Shown: positions 1-8,570 of the stretch, piece after piece | How positions within the stretch are numbered: the stretch's first letter is position 1 | Layout of the letters: each line of letters opens with the position of its first letter | Assembly: GCF_034541975.1 (NCBI RefSeq) | Contig: NZ_JAVYJM010000001.1 | Source: Dermacoccus abyssi | GTDB taxonomy: Bacteria > Actinomycetota > Actinomycetes > Actinomycetales > Dermatophilaceae | Length of the DNA stretch: 64,000 bases | Strand: one strand, 5' to 3' | Program-made: the position numbers and the translations under genes | Notes under the pieces: model-generated | The model's database searches: none | What the model was told of the DNA's origin: nothing | What the model saw: the letters and a program-made list of their open reading frames with translations, nothing else

Positions 1-88
1 CGGTCACATTCCGAACCCGGAAGCTAAGCCCTTCAGCGCCGATGGTACTGCACTCGCCAGGGTGTGGGAGAGTAGGACACCGCCGGAC
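1..88 (+). rRNA. rrf: 5S ribosomal RNA, 3' part
   Basis: This is the last three quarters of a 5S rRNA whose 5' end lies before the window. The conserved stretches CCGAACCCGGAAG, GATGGTACTGC and GGGAGAGTAGGACACCGCC are all present in order. It is the last gene of an rRNA operon read into the window. The 3' boundary is estimated to within a few bases from the conserved end. Confidence 0.93.
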
Positions 89-101
89 TCCTTCAAAAAG
101 A

Positions 102-292
102 GAAGGCCCTGAACCAAGACAACACGTGTCGTGTTCAGTGTTCCTCGAAGCCCCCAATAAATGGGTTGGCTCGGAACACACACCACATGACCAGTCAGGT
201 TCAGGGCCTTCCGCATACCCAAAGGCAAGTCCTCACTCCGTATGGCGGCGAGAACATCTCCCCTCGCCTTGCTCAGCTCGAGAAGTGGGTAT
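102..292 (+). other. Folded rRNA-operon trailer, possible structured RNA
   Basis: This spacer between the 5S gene and the terminator is unusually rich in paired segments. A perfect 14-bp stem pairs 102-115 with 198-211. Inside it are a small hairpin (121-126 with 130-135) and a longer one (138-144 with 173-179, 149-152 with 168-171, 153-155 with 163-165). A second domain is closed by ATACCC (215-220) pairing with GGGTAT (287-292). No credible coding region lies here. It could be a stable trailer, or a first terminator hairpin whose loop was expanded by about 80 bases. Confidence 0.45.
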
Positions 293-295
293 CAG

Positions 296-324
296 AAAGG
301 CCCCCGTCGCCGACGGGGGCCTTT
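296..324 (+). terminator. Terminator of the rRNA operon
   Basis: A perfect 14-bp inverted repeat (296-309 with 311-324) has a GC-rich core flanked by AAA and TTT. It lies between the 5S gene and the convergent LacI remnant, so it probably ends rRNA transcription and could act on both strands. Confidence 0.85.
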
Positions 325-358
325 GCTGCGTTCCGGAGGGGGGAGCGTCATGCAGATG

Positions 359-516
359 TCACGCGTGGGCGTGCTGTGGGCGAGCGTCCGTCGACGTGCC
401 CTGGACGAGAGTGAACGAATGCTCACGGTTCTCCCGCGTACCTGCCAGAGCGGATGTCACCATGTCCGCAATAGTGCGGCCCTTCTCCTGGCCACGCTAG
501 TCGATCGTGGTTAAGG
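359..516 (-). pseudogene. LacI-family regulator, C-terminal remnant left of the IS
   Basis: Read on the minus strand from the insertion edge, this piece translates as LTTID, an amber stop (497-499), then RGQEKGRTIAD and so on to a TGA at 359-361. The LTTI and RGQEKGR patterns are typical of the C-terminal end of LacI-type sugar-binding domains, so this is the tail of the gene whose front half lies at 1942-2844. It is separated from that half by the insertion sequence and carries its own nonsense codon. Bases 509-516 are the left copy of the 8-bp target duplication. Confidence 0.75.
509..516. repeat. Left target-site duplication of the ISL3 element
   Basis: GGTTAAGG directly precedes the left inverted repeat and is repeated exactly at 1942-1949. 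An 8-bp duplication is the size expected for the ISL3 family. Confidence 0.9.
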
Positions 517-541
517 GGCTCTTCACAGATGAGGGTGTAGT
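517..541 (+). repeat. Left terminal inverted repeat
   Basis: It begins GGCTCTTCACAGATGAG and is the exact reverse complement of 1917-1941. Confidence 0.93.
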
Positions 542-588
542 GCCTATCGGCGCGTCGATGCCGGGATAGGCGTCGAGGCCTTCCGAAG

Positions 589-1935
589 ATGGAAGTTCTT
601 GAAGCTCACCATCTGGAAGACCTCGACGTGCCTGACGCTACCTTCACTGCCCCTGACCTGACGACCTTCGCCCGCCTGGACGAGCTCGGGTTGGAGGTGA
701 CCGGGCAGCGCCTCGAACCCGACCGTGCGGTGCTGGCCTGCCGCGTGCTCGAACCTGACGAGTGGTGCCGGCGATGCGGCTGCGAAGGCATCCCGCGTGA
801 CACCGTCACCCGCGAGCTGGCGCACGAACCGCTGGGCTGGCGCCCCACGACGCTGGCGGTCACAGTCCGCCGGTACCGGTGCACTGGATGCCCGCACGTG
901 TGGCGCCAGGACACCACGCTGGCAGCCGAACCGCGGGCGAAGCTCTCCCGGCGGGGACTGCGGTGGGCCCTGGCCGGGATTGTCTGCCAACACCTGTCCA
1001 TCGCCCGCGTCGCCGCCGGGCTCGGGGTCGCGTGGAACACCGCCAACGACGCCGTCCTCGCTGAGGGCAAGCGGATCCTGATCGACGACGAGCACCGCTT
1101 CGACGGCGTGGAAGTGATCGGCGTCGATGAGCACGTCTGGCGGCACACCCGCCGCGGGGACAAGTACGTCACCGTCATCATCGACCTGACCCCCATCCGC
1201 GACGGCAACGGCCCGGCACGACTGCTGGACATGATCGAAGGCCGCTCGAAGAAGACCTTCAAGACCTGGCTGGCGAGCCGGCCGAAGGACTGGCGCGAAC
1301 GGGTCGACGTCGTCGCGATGGACGGCTTCACCGGCTACAAGTCCGCTGCCACCGAGGAACTGCCGGAGGCGACCACGGTCATGGACCCCTTCCACGTGGT
1401 GCGTCTGGGCGGTGAGGCACTCGACTCGTGCCGGCGGCGGGTCCAGCGGGCCACCAAGGCACGACGAGGCCGTAAGGGCGACCCGCTCTATCGCTCCCGG
1501 CGCACGCTGCACACCGGAACGAGTCTGCTCACCCACAAGCAAGCCCAGCGCCTGGATGACCTCTTCGCCGACGAGAGACACCTGCCTGTGGAGGTCACGT
1601 GGGATGTCTACCAGCGCATGATCGCCGCCTACCGCGAGTCCGACCGCAGCAAGGGGCGGGCGGTGATGGCCGAGCTGATCGACTCCCTCGCCCGGGGCGT
1701 ACCCGACGGCCTGAGCGAGGTCGTCACCCTGGGCCGGACCCTGAACAAGCGCGCCGTGGACGTGCTGGCCTACTTCGAGCGTCCCGGCACATCGAATGGG
1801 CCTACCGAGGCGATCAACGGTCGACTGGAGCACCTGCGCGGACTGGCACTGGGCTTTCGGAACCTGACCAACTACATCGCCAGATCCCTGCTCGAGGCCG
1901 GCGGATTCAGACCCCAACTACACCCTCATCTGTGA
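589..1935 (+). CDS. ISL3-family transposase
   Basis: This 448-residue protein catalyses movement of the surrounding element. The N-terminal part (about residues 50-105) has two CxxC pairs (CRRCGC and CTGCP) forming the zinc-binding domain usual in ISL3 transposases. The DDE catalytic core follows, with an Asp in GVDEHVW (about 180), an Asp in VVAMDGFTGY (about 243), and the C-terminal PTEAINGRLEHLRGLALGF block (about 405) carrying the Glu. The length matches intact family members and I see no frameshift, so it is probably functional. The ATG at 589 gives a full-length N-terminus, although no strong ribosome-binding site is visible. Confidence 0.95.
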   Translation: MEVLEAHHLEDLDVPDATFTAPDLTTFARLDELGLEVTGQRLEPDRAVLACRVLEPDEWCRRCGCEGIPRDTVTRELAHEPLGWRPTTLAVTVRRYRCTGCPHVWRQDTTLAAEPRAKLSRRGLRWALAGIVCQHLSIARVAAGLGVAWNTANDAVLAEGKRILIDDEHRFDGVEVIGVDEHVWRHTRRGDKYVTVIIDLTPIRDGNGPARLLDMIEGRSKKTFKTWLASRPKDWRERVDVVAMDGFTGYKSAATEELPEATTVMDPFHVVRLGGEALDSCRRRVQRATKARRGRKGDPLYRSRRTLHTGTSLLTHKQAQRLDDLFADERHLPVEVTWDVYQRMIAAYRESDRSKGRAVMAELIDSLARGVPDGLSEVVTLGRTLNKRAVDVLAYFERPGTSNGPTEAINGRLEHLRGLALGFRNLTNYIARSLLEAGGFRPQLHPHL

Positions 1936-1941
1936 AGAGCC
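1917..1941 (-). repeat. Right terminal inverted repeat
   Basis: It is the exact reverse complement of 517-541. It contains the stop codon of the transposase (1933-1935). Confidence 0.93.
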
Positions 1942-2844
1942 GGTTAAGGTGCCCACCAGCACAGAAGGTCGATGCCGTCGAAGCCGGCCACACTGATGTC
2001 GGCTCGTGTGGAGAGTCCGTGTGCGCCGATGCTTCGGATCGCTCCGACGGCCATGAGGTCGGACTGCGCCGCGATAGCTGTGACGGAATGACTGTCGGAG
2101 AACAGCCGTTCGCTGGCCTCGTAGCCGCCCTCGATTGAACTCTCGCCCGCCGTGATGACGAGGGCGTCGGGGAACACCTCGAGGAAGCCGGCAGTGCGAT
2201 CGAGCGCCTCGGGGTTCATGACGTCCCCCTGAGCGTTGGGCTTGGCGCCGGGAAGCTAGATGAGTGCGACGTCACGATGCCCGAGGTCGTAGAGGTGCTG
2301 CGCGATCGCCCGAGCGGCTCCGCGCTCGTCCATGCGGAGGTGCAGGACGTCGTCTGCCTCGGGGTAACCGGTGCCCACGAGCGGGATGCGACGGTGACGC
2401 AGATGCTCGAGGAGCGCGGAGGAGACATACCCGCCGAGCGGGAAGACGACGGCGTCGAGGGGGATACCTGCTGTGCGCCGCACGAGCTCGTCCTGGTCCG
2501 CGCCCTGTGCCGGCATGAGCAGGATGCCGGCGGAGTTCTGCCCGAGGTGCTGAGCCAAACCGTCGAGGAGGCTGACAGCGAAGGGGTCGCTGAAGGAGTT
2601 CATCAGACGTCCCTCGGCGAAGACGCCGATGATGCCCGAGCGTCCCTGTCGCAGTGACGACGCGAGGGGGGTCTGGCCCGCCGTAGTCGAGGTCGGCCGC
2701 GGCCTTCAGCACACGCTCGCGCGTGGGCCCGGCCACGGGACGCTTACCGCTGAACACGAGCGAAGCCGTCGAGATGGCGACACCTGCGCGATCGGCGACA
2801 TCTTTGAGCGTGTATCGAGGCTCGAGAGGGGCTGGCAGACTCAC
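1942..2844 (-). pseudogene. LacI-family regulator, N-terminal and central part, disrupted
   Basis: A GTG at 2844 opens a LacI-type DNA-binding domain (YTLKDVADRAGVAISTAS) and continues into the hinge. A one-base shift in the six-G run near 2666-2671 then moves the sugar-binding domain (SGIIGVFAEG, then NSFSDPF) to another frame. An in-frame TAG follows at about 2256-2258, after HRDVALI, before the frame resumes to GFDGIDLL. The frame slips again just before the insertion sequence at 1941, and the C-terminal end lies at 359-516. With two shifts, two nonsense codons and an insertion, the gene is dead. It once would have been a sugar-responsive repressor; no sugar operon remains beside it. Confidence 0.85.
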
Positions 2845-3019
2845 GTTTCTTCAGGTTGGGAGCGGTGCTTCGCCCAGACGGCGTCAAGCGCATGTGTGGG
2901 GCTGATCGTCCTCTGCAGTACCCGGCTATGGCAATTTCCATGAAGTTCGAGTACGCCGCTGCTTTGTTACTTCCGCGTAGGTAGGGTTTAGGCCAGACCC
3001 CGACTCGAGGAACAAGGAA

Positions 3020-4789
3020 GTGATTTGCGTGTCGACGCGTCGCCGAGTGACTGTGCTGGACATGGCCCGCGGGATGGCCCGCATGACGCCCGAGCTGGGG
3101 CAGGTAGCTCGCAACGCCCCTGGTCTGCTCGTGCGGCGGCCGACGACGAAGTCCTCCATCGGTGCCGTCTTCCAGGATATTGCGGGCAAGCAGCCCGAGC
3201 GCACCTTCGTCATCGCCGACGAGGGCCGCCTCACCTACGGCGAGGCCAACGAACGCGTCAACCGGTACGCGTCTGTGCTGCGCGACGCCGGGGTGAAGCG
3301 CGGGGACGTCGTGGGGCTGCTCTCCCACAACTCCATCGACATGCTGCTCGTCATGCTCGCGACGGTGAAGCTCGGCGCGGTGAGCGGCCTGCTCAACTAC
3401 AACCAGCGCGGGGACGTACTCGACCACAGCCTCGGCATTCTCGGCGCCCGCGTCGTCGTCCTCGAGGAGTCGCTGCGCGAGAGCCTCGAGACCGCCCCCT
3501 CCGCGGGGCAGCAGAACGTCATGACGCTCGACGAGATGCGCGCCGCCGCCGATGCTGCGCCCGCACCAGCGGCGCACAACCCGTCCGAGTGCGCCGAGAC
3601 GCGTGGCCACGAGAAGGCCTACTACATCTTCACGTCGGGCACGACGGGCATGCCCAAGGCCTCGATCATGAGCCACCACCGCTGGCTCAAGTCCTACTCC
3701 GGTCTCGGCGGTCTCGGCGTGCGCCTGCGAGCGAACGACACGCTCTACTGCTGCCTCCCGCTGTACCACAACAACGCCGTGACGGTCGCGCTCGGTGCGG
3801 TGCTCAACGGCGGCGCGTCCATGGCCATTGCGGGCAAGTTCTCGGTCTCGAACTTCTGGGACGACATCGTCCGCTTCGACGCGAGCTCGTTCGTCTACAT
3901 CGGTGAACTGTGCCGCTACCTGCTCGGCCAGCCCGAGCGTCCGAGCGAGCGTCAGCACCGCGTGCGTGTCATCGTCGGCAACGGTCTGCGCACCGACATC
4001 TGGCGCGAGTTCCAGGAACGGTTCGGCATCGAGCGCATCGCCGAGTTCTACGGGGCCAGCGAGTGCAACATCGCGTTCATCAACGCCTACAACCTCGACG
4101 AGACCGCCGGCACGTGCCCGCTGCCGCACAAGGTCGTCCGCTACGACCCGGACACCGGCGACGCGCTGCGCAACGCGAAGGGCCGCCTCGAGCAGGTCAA
4201 GACCGGCGAAGCCGGCCTCCTACTCGCCAAGGTGACCTCCGGCCAGCCGTTCGACGGCTACACCGACGAGGGTGAGACCGAGAAGAAGCTGCTGCGTGAC
4301 GGCTTCCGCAAGGGTGACTGCTGGTTTGTCACCGGCGACCTCGTGCGCCGTCAGGGCTTCCAACACGTGGCCTTCGTCGACCGCCTCGGCGACACCTTCC
4401 GCTGGAAGGGTGAGAACGTCGCGACGACCGAGGTCGAGGCTGCGCTCGAGCGCCTCCCGCAGGTGCAGGACTGTGTCGTCTACGGCGTCGAGGTTCCGGG
4501 GAGCGACGGCCGTGCGGGCATGGCTGCCGTCGTCCTGCGCGAGGACTTCGACTCCAGTGACGTGGCCGGCCGCCTCGCCGAGATGCTGCCCAAGTACGCC
4601 GTTCCGCTGTTCGTGCGTGAGGTCGAGTCGCTCGAGCAGACGTCGACGTTCAAGTCGCGCAAGGTCGAACTGCGCGACGCGGGCTACGCCGGTGCGGGCG
4701 ACGACCGCGTCTGGGTGCTGACGAAGGAGGGCTACGTGCCGTTCTACGAGGGCTACCCCGAGGACGTCGCCGGCGCGCGTCAGCCCTGA
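3020..4789 (+). CDS. Long-chain fatty-acid CoA ligase, FadD6/FATP type
   Basis: This 589-residue enzyme should activate long-chain or very-long-chain fatty acids to acyl-CoA through an acyl-adenylate. The AMP-binding signature YIFTSGTTGMPKAS is at about residues 201-214, and the C-terminal segment FRWKGENVATTEVEAAL (about 455) matches the fatty-acid-transport-protein branch of the family, to which mycobacterial FadD6 belongs. The start is either GTG 3020, with GAGGAA 7 bases upstream, or GTG 3029, preceded by AGGAAG; the mature protein differs by only three residues. The 3' end overlaps the opposing ligase gene by 10 bp. Confidence 0.88.
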   Translation: MICVSTRRRVTVLDMARGMARMTPELGQVARNAPGLLVRRPTTKSSIGAVFQDIAGKQPERTFVIADEGRLTYGEANERVNRYASVLRDAGVKRGDVVGLLSHNSIDMLLVMLATVKLGAVSGLLNYNQRGDVLDHSLGILGARVVVLEESLRESLETAPSAGQQNVMTLDEMRAAADAAPAPAAHNPSECAETRGHEKAYYIFTSGTTGMPKASIMSHHRWLKSYSGLGGLGVRLRANDTLYCCLPLYHNNAVTVALGAVLNGGASMAIAGKFSVSNFWDDIVRFDASSFVYIGELCRYLLGQPERPSERQHRVRVIVGNGLRTDIWREFQERFGIERIAEFYGASECNIAFINAYNLDETAGTCPLPHKVVRYDPDTGDALRNAKGRLEQVKTGEAGLLLAKVTSGQPFDGYTDEGETEKKLLRDGFRKGDCWFVTGDLVRRQGFQHVAFVDRLGDTFRWKGENVATTEVEAALERLPQVQDCVVYGVEVPGSDGRAGMAAVVLREDFDSSDVAGRLAEMLPKYAVPLFVREVESLEQTSTFKSRKVELRDAGYAGAGDDRVWVLTKEGYVPFYEGYPEDVAGARQP

Positions 4790-6375
4790 GGCACGTCCAG
4801 CGGCTGCGCCTGGGCGTGCTCCTGACGTAGGTCACGCTTGAGGATCTTGCCGCTCGCGTTCTTCGGTAGCGCATCGACGATGACGATGACGGTCGGGGTC
4901 TTGAAGCCCGCCAGCCGTTCGCGGCAGTAGGTGCGCAACTCCTCGACCGTCACGTCGTGGCCCTCCTTGGGCGTGACGGCAGCGGCGACGGTCTCGATCC
5001 ACGTCGGGTGCGGCACACCGAACACCGCGACCTCCGCGACGGCCGGGTGGGTGTAGATGGCTTCCTCGACCTCGCGGCTCGCGACGTTCTCGCCGCCGGT
5101 CTTGATCATGTCCTTCTTGCGGTCGACGATCGTGATGTAGCCCTCGTCGTCACGCGTGCCGAGATCGCCCGAGTGGAACCAGTCGCCCTCGAAGGCTGCG
5201 GCCGTCTTCTCCTCGTCGTTCCAGTATCCCCACGTCGCGTGCGGGCTGCGGTGGACGATCTCGCCCACCTCTCCGGGGGCCACGTCGTCGCCGGCGTCGT
5301 CGATCAGGCGCGTCTCGACGTAGATCGCCGCCCGACCGGCGGATCCCGGCTTGCGCAGTTGGTCCTCCGGGCCGAGGACGAGGGCGAGTGCACTCATCTC
5401 CGTCTGGCCGTAGAAATTGAACAGGTCGATGTTCGGCAGCCGCTTGCTCAGCTCCTTGACGATCTCAACCGGCATGATCGAAGCGCCGTAGTACCCCCGC
5501 CTGAGCGACGACAGGTCACGCGTGTCGAAATCCGGGTGACGCAAGAGCGAGATCCAGACGGTCGGCGGGCAGAACAGGCTCGTGGCGCCGTGCCGCTCGA
5601 TCGCCTCGAGCAGCGCGCCCGGCTCCGGGCCGTCGAGGACGACGTTCTTCGCGCCGAGGGAGGCGTACGGCGTCAGCATGCAGTGCTGTGCGGCCACGTG
5701 GAAGAGCGGCAACGCGTGCAGGGCGACGTCGTCACGCGAGAAGCGCCCTTCGACGATGCAGCTCACGTACTGCGCAAGCAGGCTGCGGCTCGTCATGATC
5801 GTGCCCTTGGGGCGCGATTCGGTGCCGCTCGTGTACATGAGCTGCAGCGGGTCGTCGTCGGCGATGTCGACGACGGGTTCGCTCGTGTCCTCGTGGGCGA
5901 GCAGCGTGTCGCTCGCCTCCCAACCCTCGGGAGCCGCGGCGCCGATGACGACGCGTAGGCCGATGTCGGTGCTCGCCTTGCCCATGGCGCGCTCCGCCGT
6001 CCGCACGAGAGCGTCCTCGACGATGAGGCCGCGGGCGCCCGAGTGCTCGAGGATGTAGGCGACCTCGTCGGCGTTGAGCATGAAGTTGACCGGAACGCAG
6101 ATGGCGCCGAGCTTGGCGAGCGCGAACGTCACGACGACGAACCCGGCGTTGTTGTGCGACAGCAGGGCGACGCGCTGGCCCTTCGTCACACCGCGTTCGG
6201 CCAAGGCGTTCGCGCACGCGTTGACACGCTCGTTCAGCTCGGCGTAGGTGTAGCTCGTGTCGCGGTGGACGAGCGCGAGCTTGTTCGGCTCACGCGCAGC
6301 GCTGCGCCGCAGCACGTCTCCGAGGGCGTTGCGACGGGCGGTGGCGACGGACTCGGACACGGCGGCGCTGAACAT
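4780..6375 (-). CDS. AMP-dependent fatty-acid CoA ligase
   Basis: A 531-residue acyl-CoA synthetase. The adenylate-forming signature LMYTSGTESRPKGTIMTS is near residue 175. The FYGQTEMSAL motif and the C-terminal KTGGENVASREVEEAI block are also present. I chose the ATG at 6375 because GAGAGG lies six bases upstream; an in-frame GTG at 6390 would add five residues. Its stop overlaps the stop of the facing ligase gene. The two ligases are different subfamilies, not duplicates. The substrate cannot be told from sequence. Confidence 0.87.
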   Translation of the reverse strand: MFSAAVSESVATARRNALGDVLRRSAAREPNKLALVHRDTSYTYAELNERVNACANALAERGVTKGQRVALLSHNNAGFVVVTFALAKLGAICVPVNFMLNADEVAYILEHSGARGLIVEDALVRTAERAMGKASTDIGLRVVIGAAAPEGWEASDTLLAHEDTSEPVVDIADDDPLQLMYTSGTESRPKGTIMTSRSLLAQYVSCIVEGRFSRDDVALHALPLFHVAAQHCMLTPYASLGAKNVVLDGPEPGALLEAIERHGATSLFCPPTVWISLLRHPDFDTRDLSSLRRGYYGASIMPVEIVKELSKRLPNIDLFNFYGQTEMSALALVLGPEDQLRKPGSAGRAAIYVETRLIDDAGDDVAPGEVGEIVHRSPHATWGYWNDEEKTAAAFEGDWFHSGDLGTRDDEGYITIVDRKKDMIKTGGENVASREVEEAIYTHPAVAEVAVFGVPHPTWIETVAAAVTPKEGHDVTVEELRTYCRERLAGFKTPTVIVIVDALPKNASGKILKRDLRQEHAQAQPLDVPQG

Positions 6376-6455
6376 GGCGGACCTCTCCACGGGGACGTGA
6401 CCCGAGTCACATTACCGAGCGGCCTCGCCGTGCGGGCACACACGCCGCAACCGTC

Positions 6456-7129
6456 TCAGAACGAGGCGAAGGCCAGCCTGATGGCGAAGAGGCAGAAGGC
6501 CGTTCCGGCGACGAGGTGAGCGCCGATCACCAGGCCCGGGCGGCCGCTCGCGCGGTGACCCAGCCGCGCACTCACCGCGATGACGGTGGCGAGGTAGGCG
6601 GCGCTGATGCACTGCATGATGACGGCCAGCACGCCGAAGTTGCTCCACAGGTGCGGATCGTCGGGGTGGACGAACTGCACGAAGAACGCCGCGAAGAAAA
6701 GGATCGCCTTGGGGTTGAGCAGGCTCGTCGCGAGCGAACGGCGGAACGGAGAGTAGCGCGCGTCGTGCATCGTGAGCGTCGTCTCCGTCGGCTCTGCTCC
6801 TGTCACCGCGGCAGAAGGCGAGCTTCGCGGCGCAGGGCGATGCCCTGGCGGATGAGACCGAAACCCAGCCACGCGAGGTAGGCGCCACCTGCGAGCGTCA
6901 GGAGGCGGAAGAAGACCGACCCGCCGGCCAGCAGCGTGCCGGCGCCGAGCACGGCCATCACCATGAGCACGCCGTCACCGATGAAGACGCCGAGAGCGGC
7001 ACGCCATCCCGCGGCGCGGGAAACCTTTGCGGCCGTCGTCGCGACGAAGAGGGAGTTCGGGCCGGGCAGCAGGACGATGAGAACCGCCCCGAGCGTGAAC
7101 TGAGCGAGCTGCGTCAGGGTGAGCGTCAT
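6456..7129 (-). pseudogene. LysE-family amino-acid exporter, frameshifted
   Basis: The N-terminal half starts at ATG 7129 (LTQLAQFTLGAVLIVLLPGPN) with typical LysE/RhtB membrane segments. It stops at 6803 soon after LIRQGIALRREAR. The matching C-terminal half (SPFRRSLATSLLNPKAILFF, then two more membrane segments to 6456) is in another frame. Joined across about 6805-6825 they give about 224 residues, close to the family norm of 205-215. A one-base error or indel explains this best. The start overlaps the upstream thioesterase stop in an ATGA, so the two were co-translated. Confidence 0.75.
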
Positions 7130-7632
7130 GGACGCTCGAGCGACGCCTCGCCGGCGCCCAACTCCTGAATGGCCGAACGGCGTGCCAGGCGGTGCTCGCG
7201 ACGCAGTTCGGCTGCGCGGTAGCGGCGGCGGTCCTCGTCGGTCTCCGGCACGAGTTCGGGCACGGTGCGCGGCGCTCCGTTCTCGTCGACCGCCACCATG
7301 ACGAGGAAGGCCGTGGCGACGTGGACGGGTGCGGTGAGTTCGTCCCAGCGTGTCGTCTCGACGCGCACGCCCACCTCGACGGAGGTGCGGCCCGCCCAGT
7401 TGACCTGCGCCTTCACGGTAAGGAGGTCACCGACGCGAACCGGCGCGAGGAACACCATCTCGTCCATCGCGGCCGTCACGGCGGGGCCGCCGCTGAACCG
7501 GGCCGCCGTGGAGCCGGCGGCCTCGTCGACGAACTTCATGACGTTGCCGCCGTGCACCGTTCCGAGAAGGTTCGTCTGCTGCGTCCCCATCATCTGGGTG
7601 AGCTGGAGCTGGGTCGTCGACGGTACGGTCAT
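7126..7632 (-). CDS. Acyl-CoA thioesterase, hotdog fold
   Basis: A 168-residue single-hotdog protein with the acyl-CoA hydrolase hallmark TVHGGNVMKFVDEAAG at about residues 23-38. Members hydrolyse medium- and long-chain acyl-CoA to free acid and CoA in the cytosol. The C-terminus is charged and Arg-rich (DRRRYRAAELRREHR), as in other actinobacterial versions. It is translated just before the LysE gene, with a 4-bp overlap. With two acyl-CoA ligases nearby it could balance acyl-CoA pools, which is inference. Confidence 0.88.
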   Translation of the reverse strand: MTVPSTTQLQLTQMMGTQQTNLLGTVHGGNVMKFVDEAAGSTAARFSGGPAVTAAMDEMVFLAPVRVGDLLTVKAQVNWAGRTSVEVGVRVETTRWDELTAPVHVATAFLVMVAVDENGAPRTVPELVPETDEDRRRYRAAELRREHRLARRSAIQELGAGEASLERP

Positions 7633-7682
7633 GCCGCCATTGTCGCGCACCCGAACCTGGGCTCGGACAGGGCGTTCACCGC

Positions 7683-8522
7683 TCAGCGGTTCGTCACGAG
7701 ATCCGGGCCGTCGAGGTGACTGAACTCGTTGAACGTGAGCACGTGCGGGCCGTGACGGTCGATCGTGATGCGGGTGACGCCGGTGTTGACCGCCGCGAGG
7801 GTGAACTGCTTCCACGCGTCGAGGCTGTCGGCCGCAGCGAGGTGCGCCATCGTCCAGCACACCGGACCCGCCGACGTCACGACGACGACGTGCTCTTCGG
7901 TGCCGTCGACGATCGAGCCGAGAGCATCGTTGATGCGCGTCGCGAACTCGGTGAAGCTCTCCGGGTAGTCGTGGTCGAAGTCGCCGCTGCTCCAGCGGTC
8001 GACTGCCTTGGCGAAGGTGTCCTCGAAGGCGATGCGGGGGCGCAGCGTGCGCACCATGTCGGCCTTGAGCACGAGCATGTTCTTGTACGCCGGCTTGTAG
8101 GCCGTGAGCAGTGCGCGGTGGTCGAGCTCGTTCCACCGCTCGTCGAGGCGCCGACGAAGAACGGGCGGGGCGTGCGTGACGCTGATGTCGGCACCGAGGT
8201 CGGGAACGTCCGTCGTGGCGGACTTGGCCCTGTCGGCTTTGTCCTTCTTGGTCTTGTCACCCTTGGCCGATGCTTCGGCCGTCTCGGTGTCGTCCGTGAC
8301 GTCGGTGAGCGTCCACCCTGCGCCGGCGGCGATCTCCGCGAGCGTCTGGCGATGTCTCTTCATGGATCCGCTCACGAGCAGGGACGGCGTGATGCCGCGG
8401 CGGGCGAAGTCCTTGCCGAGCACGTAGGCCTGCTCGTGCCCGGCCTCGGAGAGGTTGTCGTAGTCGGACTTGCCGAACGACGCCTGCCCGTGGCGCACGA
8501 GCCACAACGAACGCGTTTCCAT
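7683..8522 (-). CDS. Histidine phosphatase (phosphoglycerate-mutase-like) family protein
   Basis: This 279-residue protein begins with the catalytic LVRHGQASFG motif (residues 8-17), and a second histidine sits in the late VTSAGPVCWTMAHL region. The family transfers phosphate through a phosphohistidine, and substrates range from sugar phosphates to proteins. An insertion rich in Lys, Asp and Ala at about residues 82-106 is not part of the core fold and is probably a surface loop. The ATG at 8522 places the RHG motif at the normal distance from the N-terminus; an ATG at 8540 would add six residues. Confidence 0.85.
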   Translation of the reverse strand: METRSLWLVRHGQASFGKSDYDNLSEAGHEQAYVLGKDFARRGITPSLLVSGSMKRHRQTLAEIAAGAGWTLTDVTDDTETAEASAKGDKTKKDKADRAKSATTDVPDLGADISVTHAPPVLRRRLDERWNELDHRALLTAYKPAYKNMLVLKADMVRTLRPRIAFEDTFAKAVDRWSSGDFDHDYPESFTEFATRINDALGSIVDGTEEHVVVVTSAGPVCWTMAHLAAADSLDAWKQFTLAAVNTGVTRITIDRHGPHVLTFNEFSHLDGPDLVTNR

Positions 8523-8570
8523 GACCCAATCTTGTCTCATGCCATGTGACTCGTCGGTAATGTTCGGCGA

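Larger units (their letters stand above)
517..1941 (+). mobile_element. ISL3-family insertion sequence, complete (1425 bp)
   Basis: The element is bounded by perfect 25-bp inverted repeats at 517-541 and 1917-1941, flanked by an exact 8-bp direct repeat, and carries one intact transposase gene. The transposase stop codon lies inside the right repeat, a compact arrangement. It sits in the 3' third of a LacI-family gene that already looks damaged elsewhere. Identical ends and an exact target duplication indicate a fairly recent, possibly still mobile, insertion. Confidence 0.95.

Noticed and set aside
544..1917. A 457-codon minus-strand frame inside the insertion sequence
   Set aside because: It is the shadow of the transposase gene, and ISL3 elements carry a single transposase on the opposite strand.
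1942..2844. Amber readthrough or recoding in the LacI gene
   Set aside because: The same gene also has frameshifts and an IS insertion, so simple decay explains the TAG codons.
6803..6872. Programmed frameshift in the LysE gene
   Set aside because: No slippery heptamer or pseudoknot is visible, and this family is not known for recoding.
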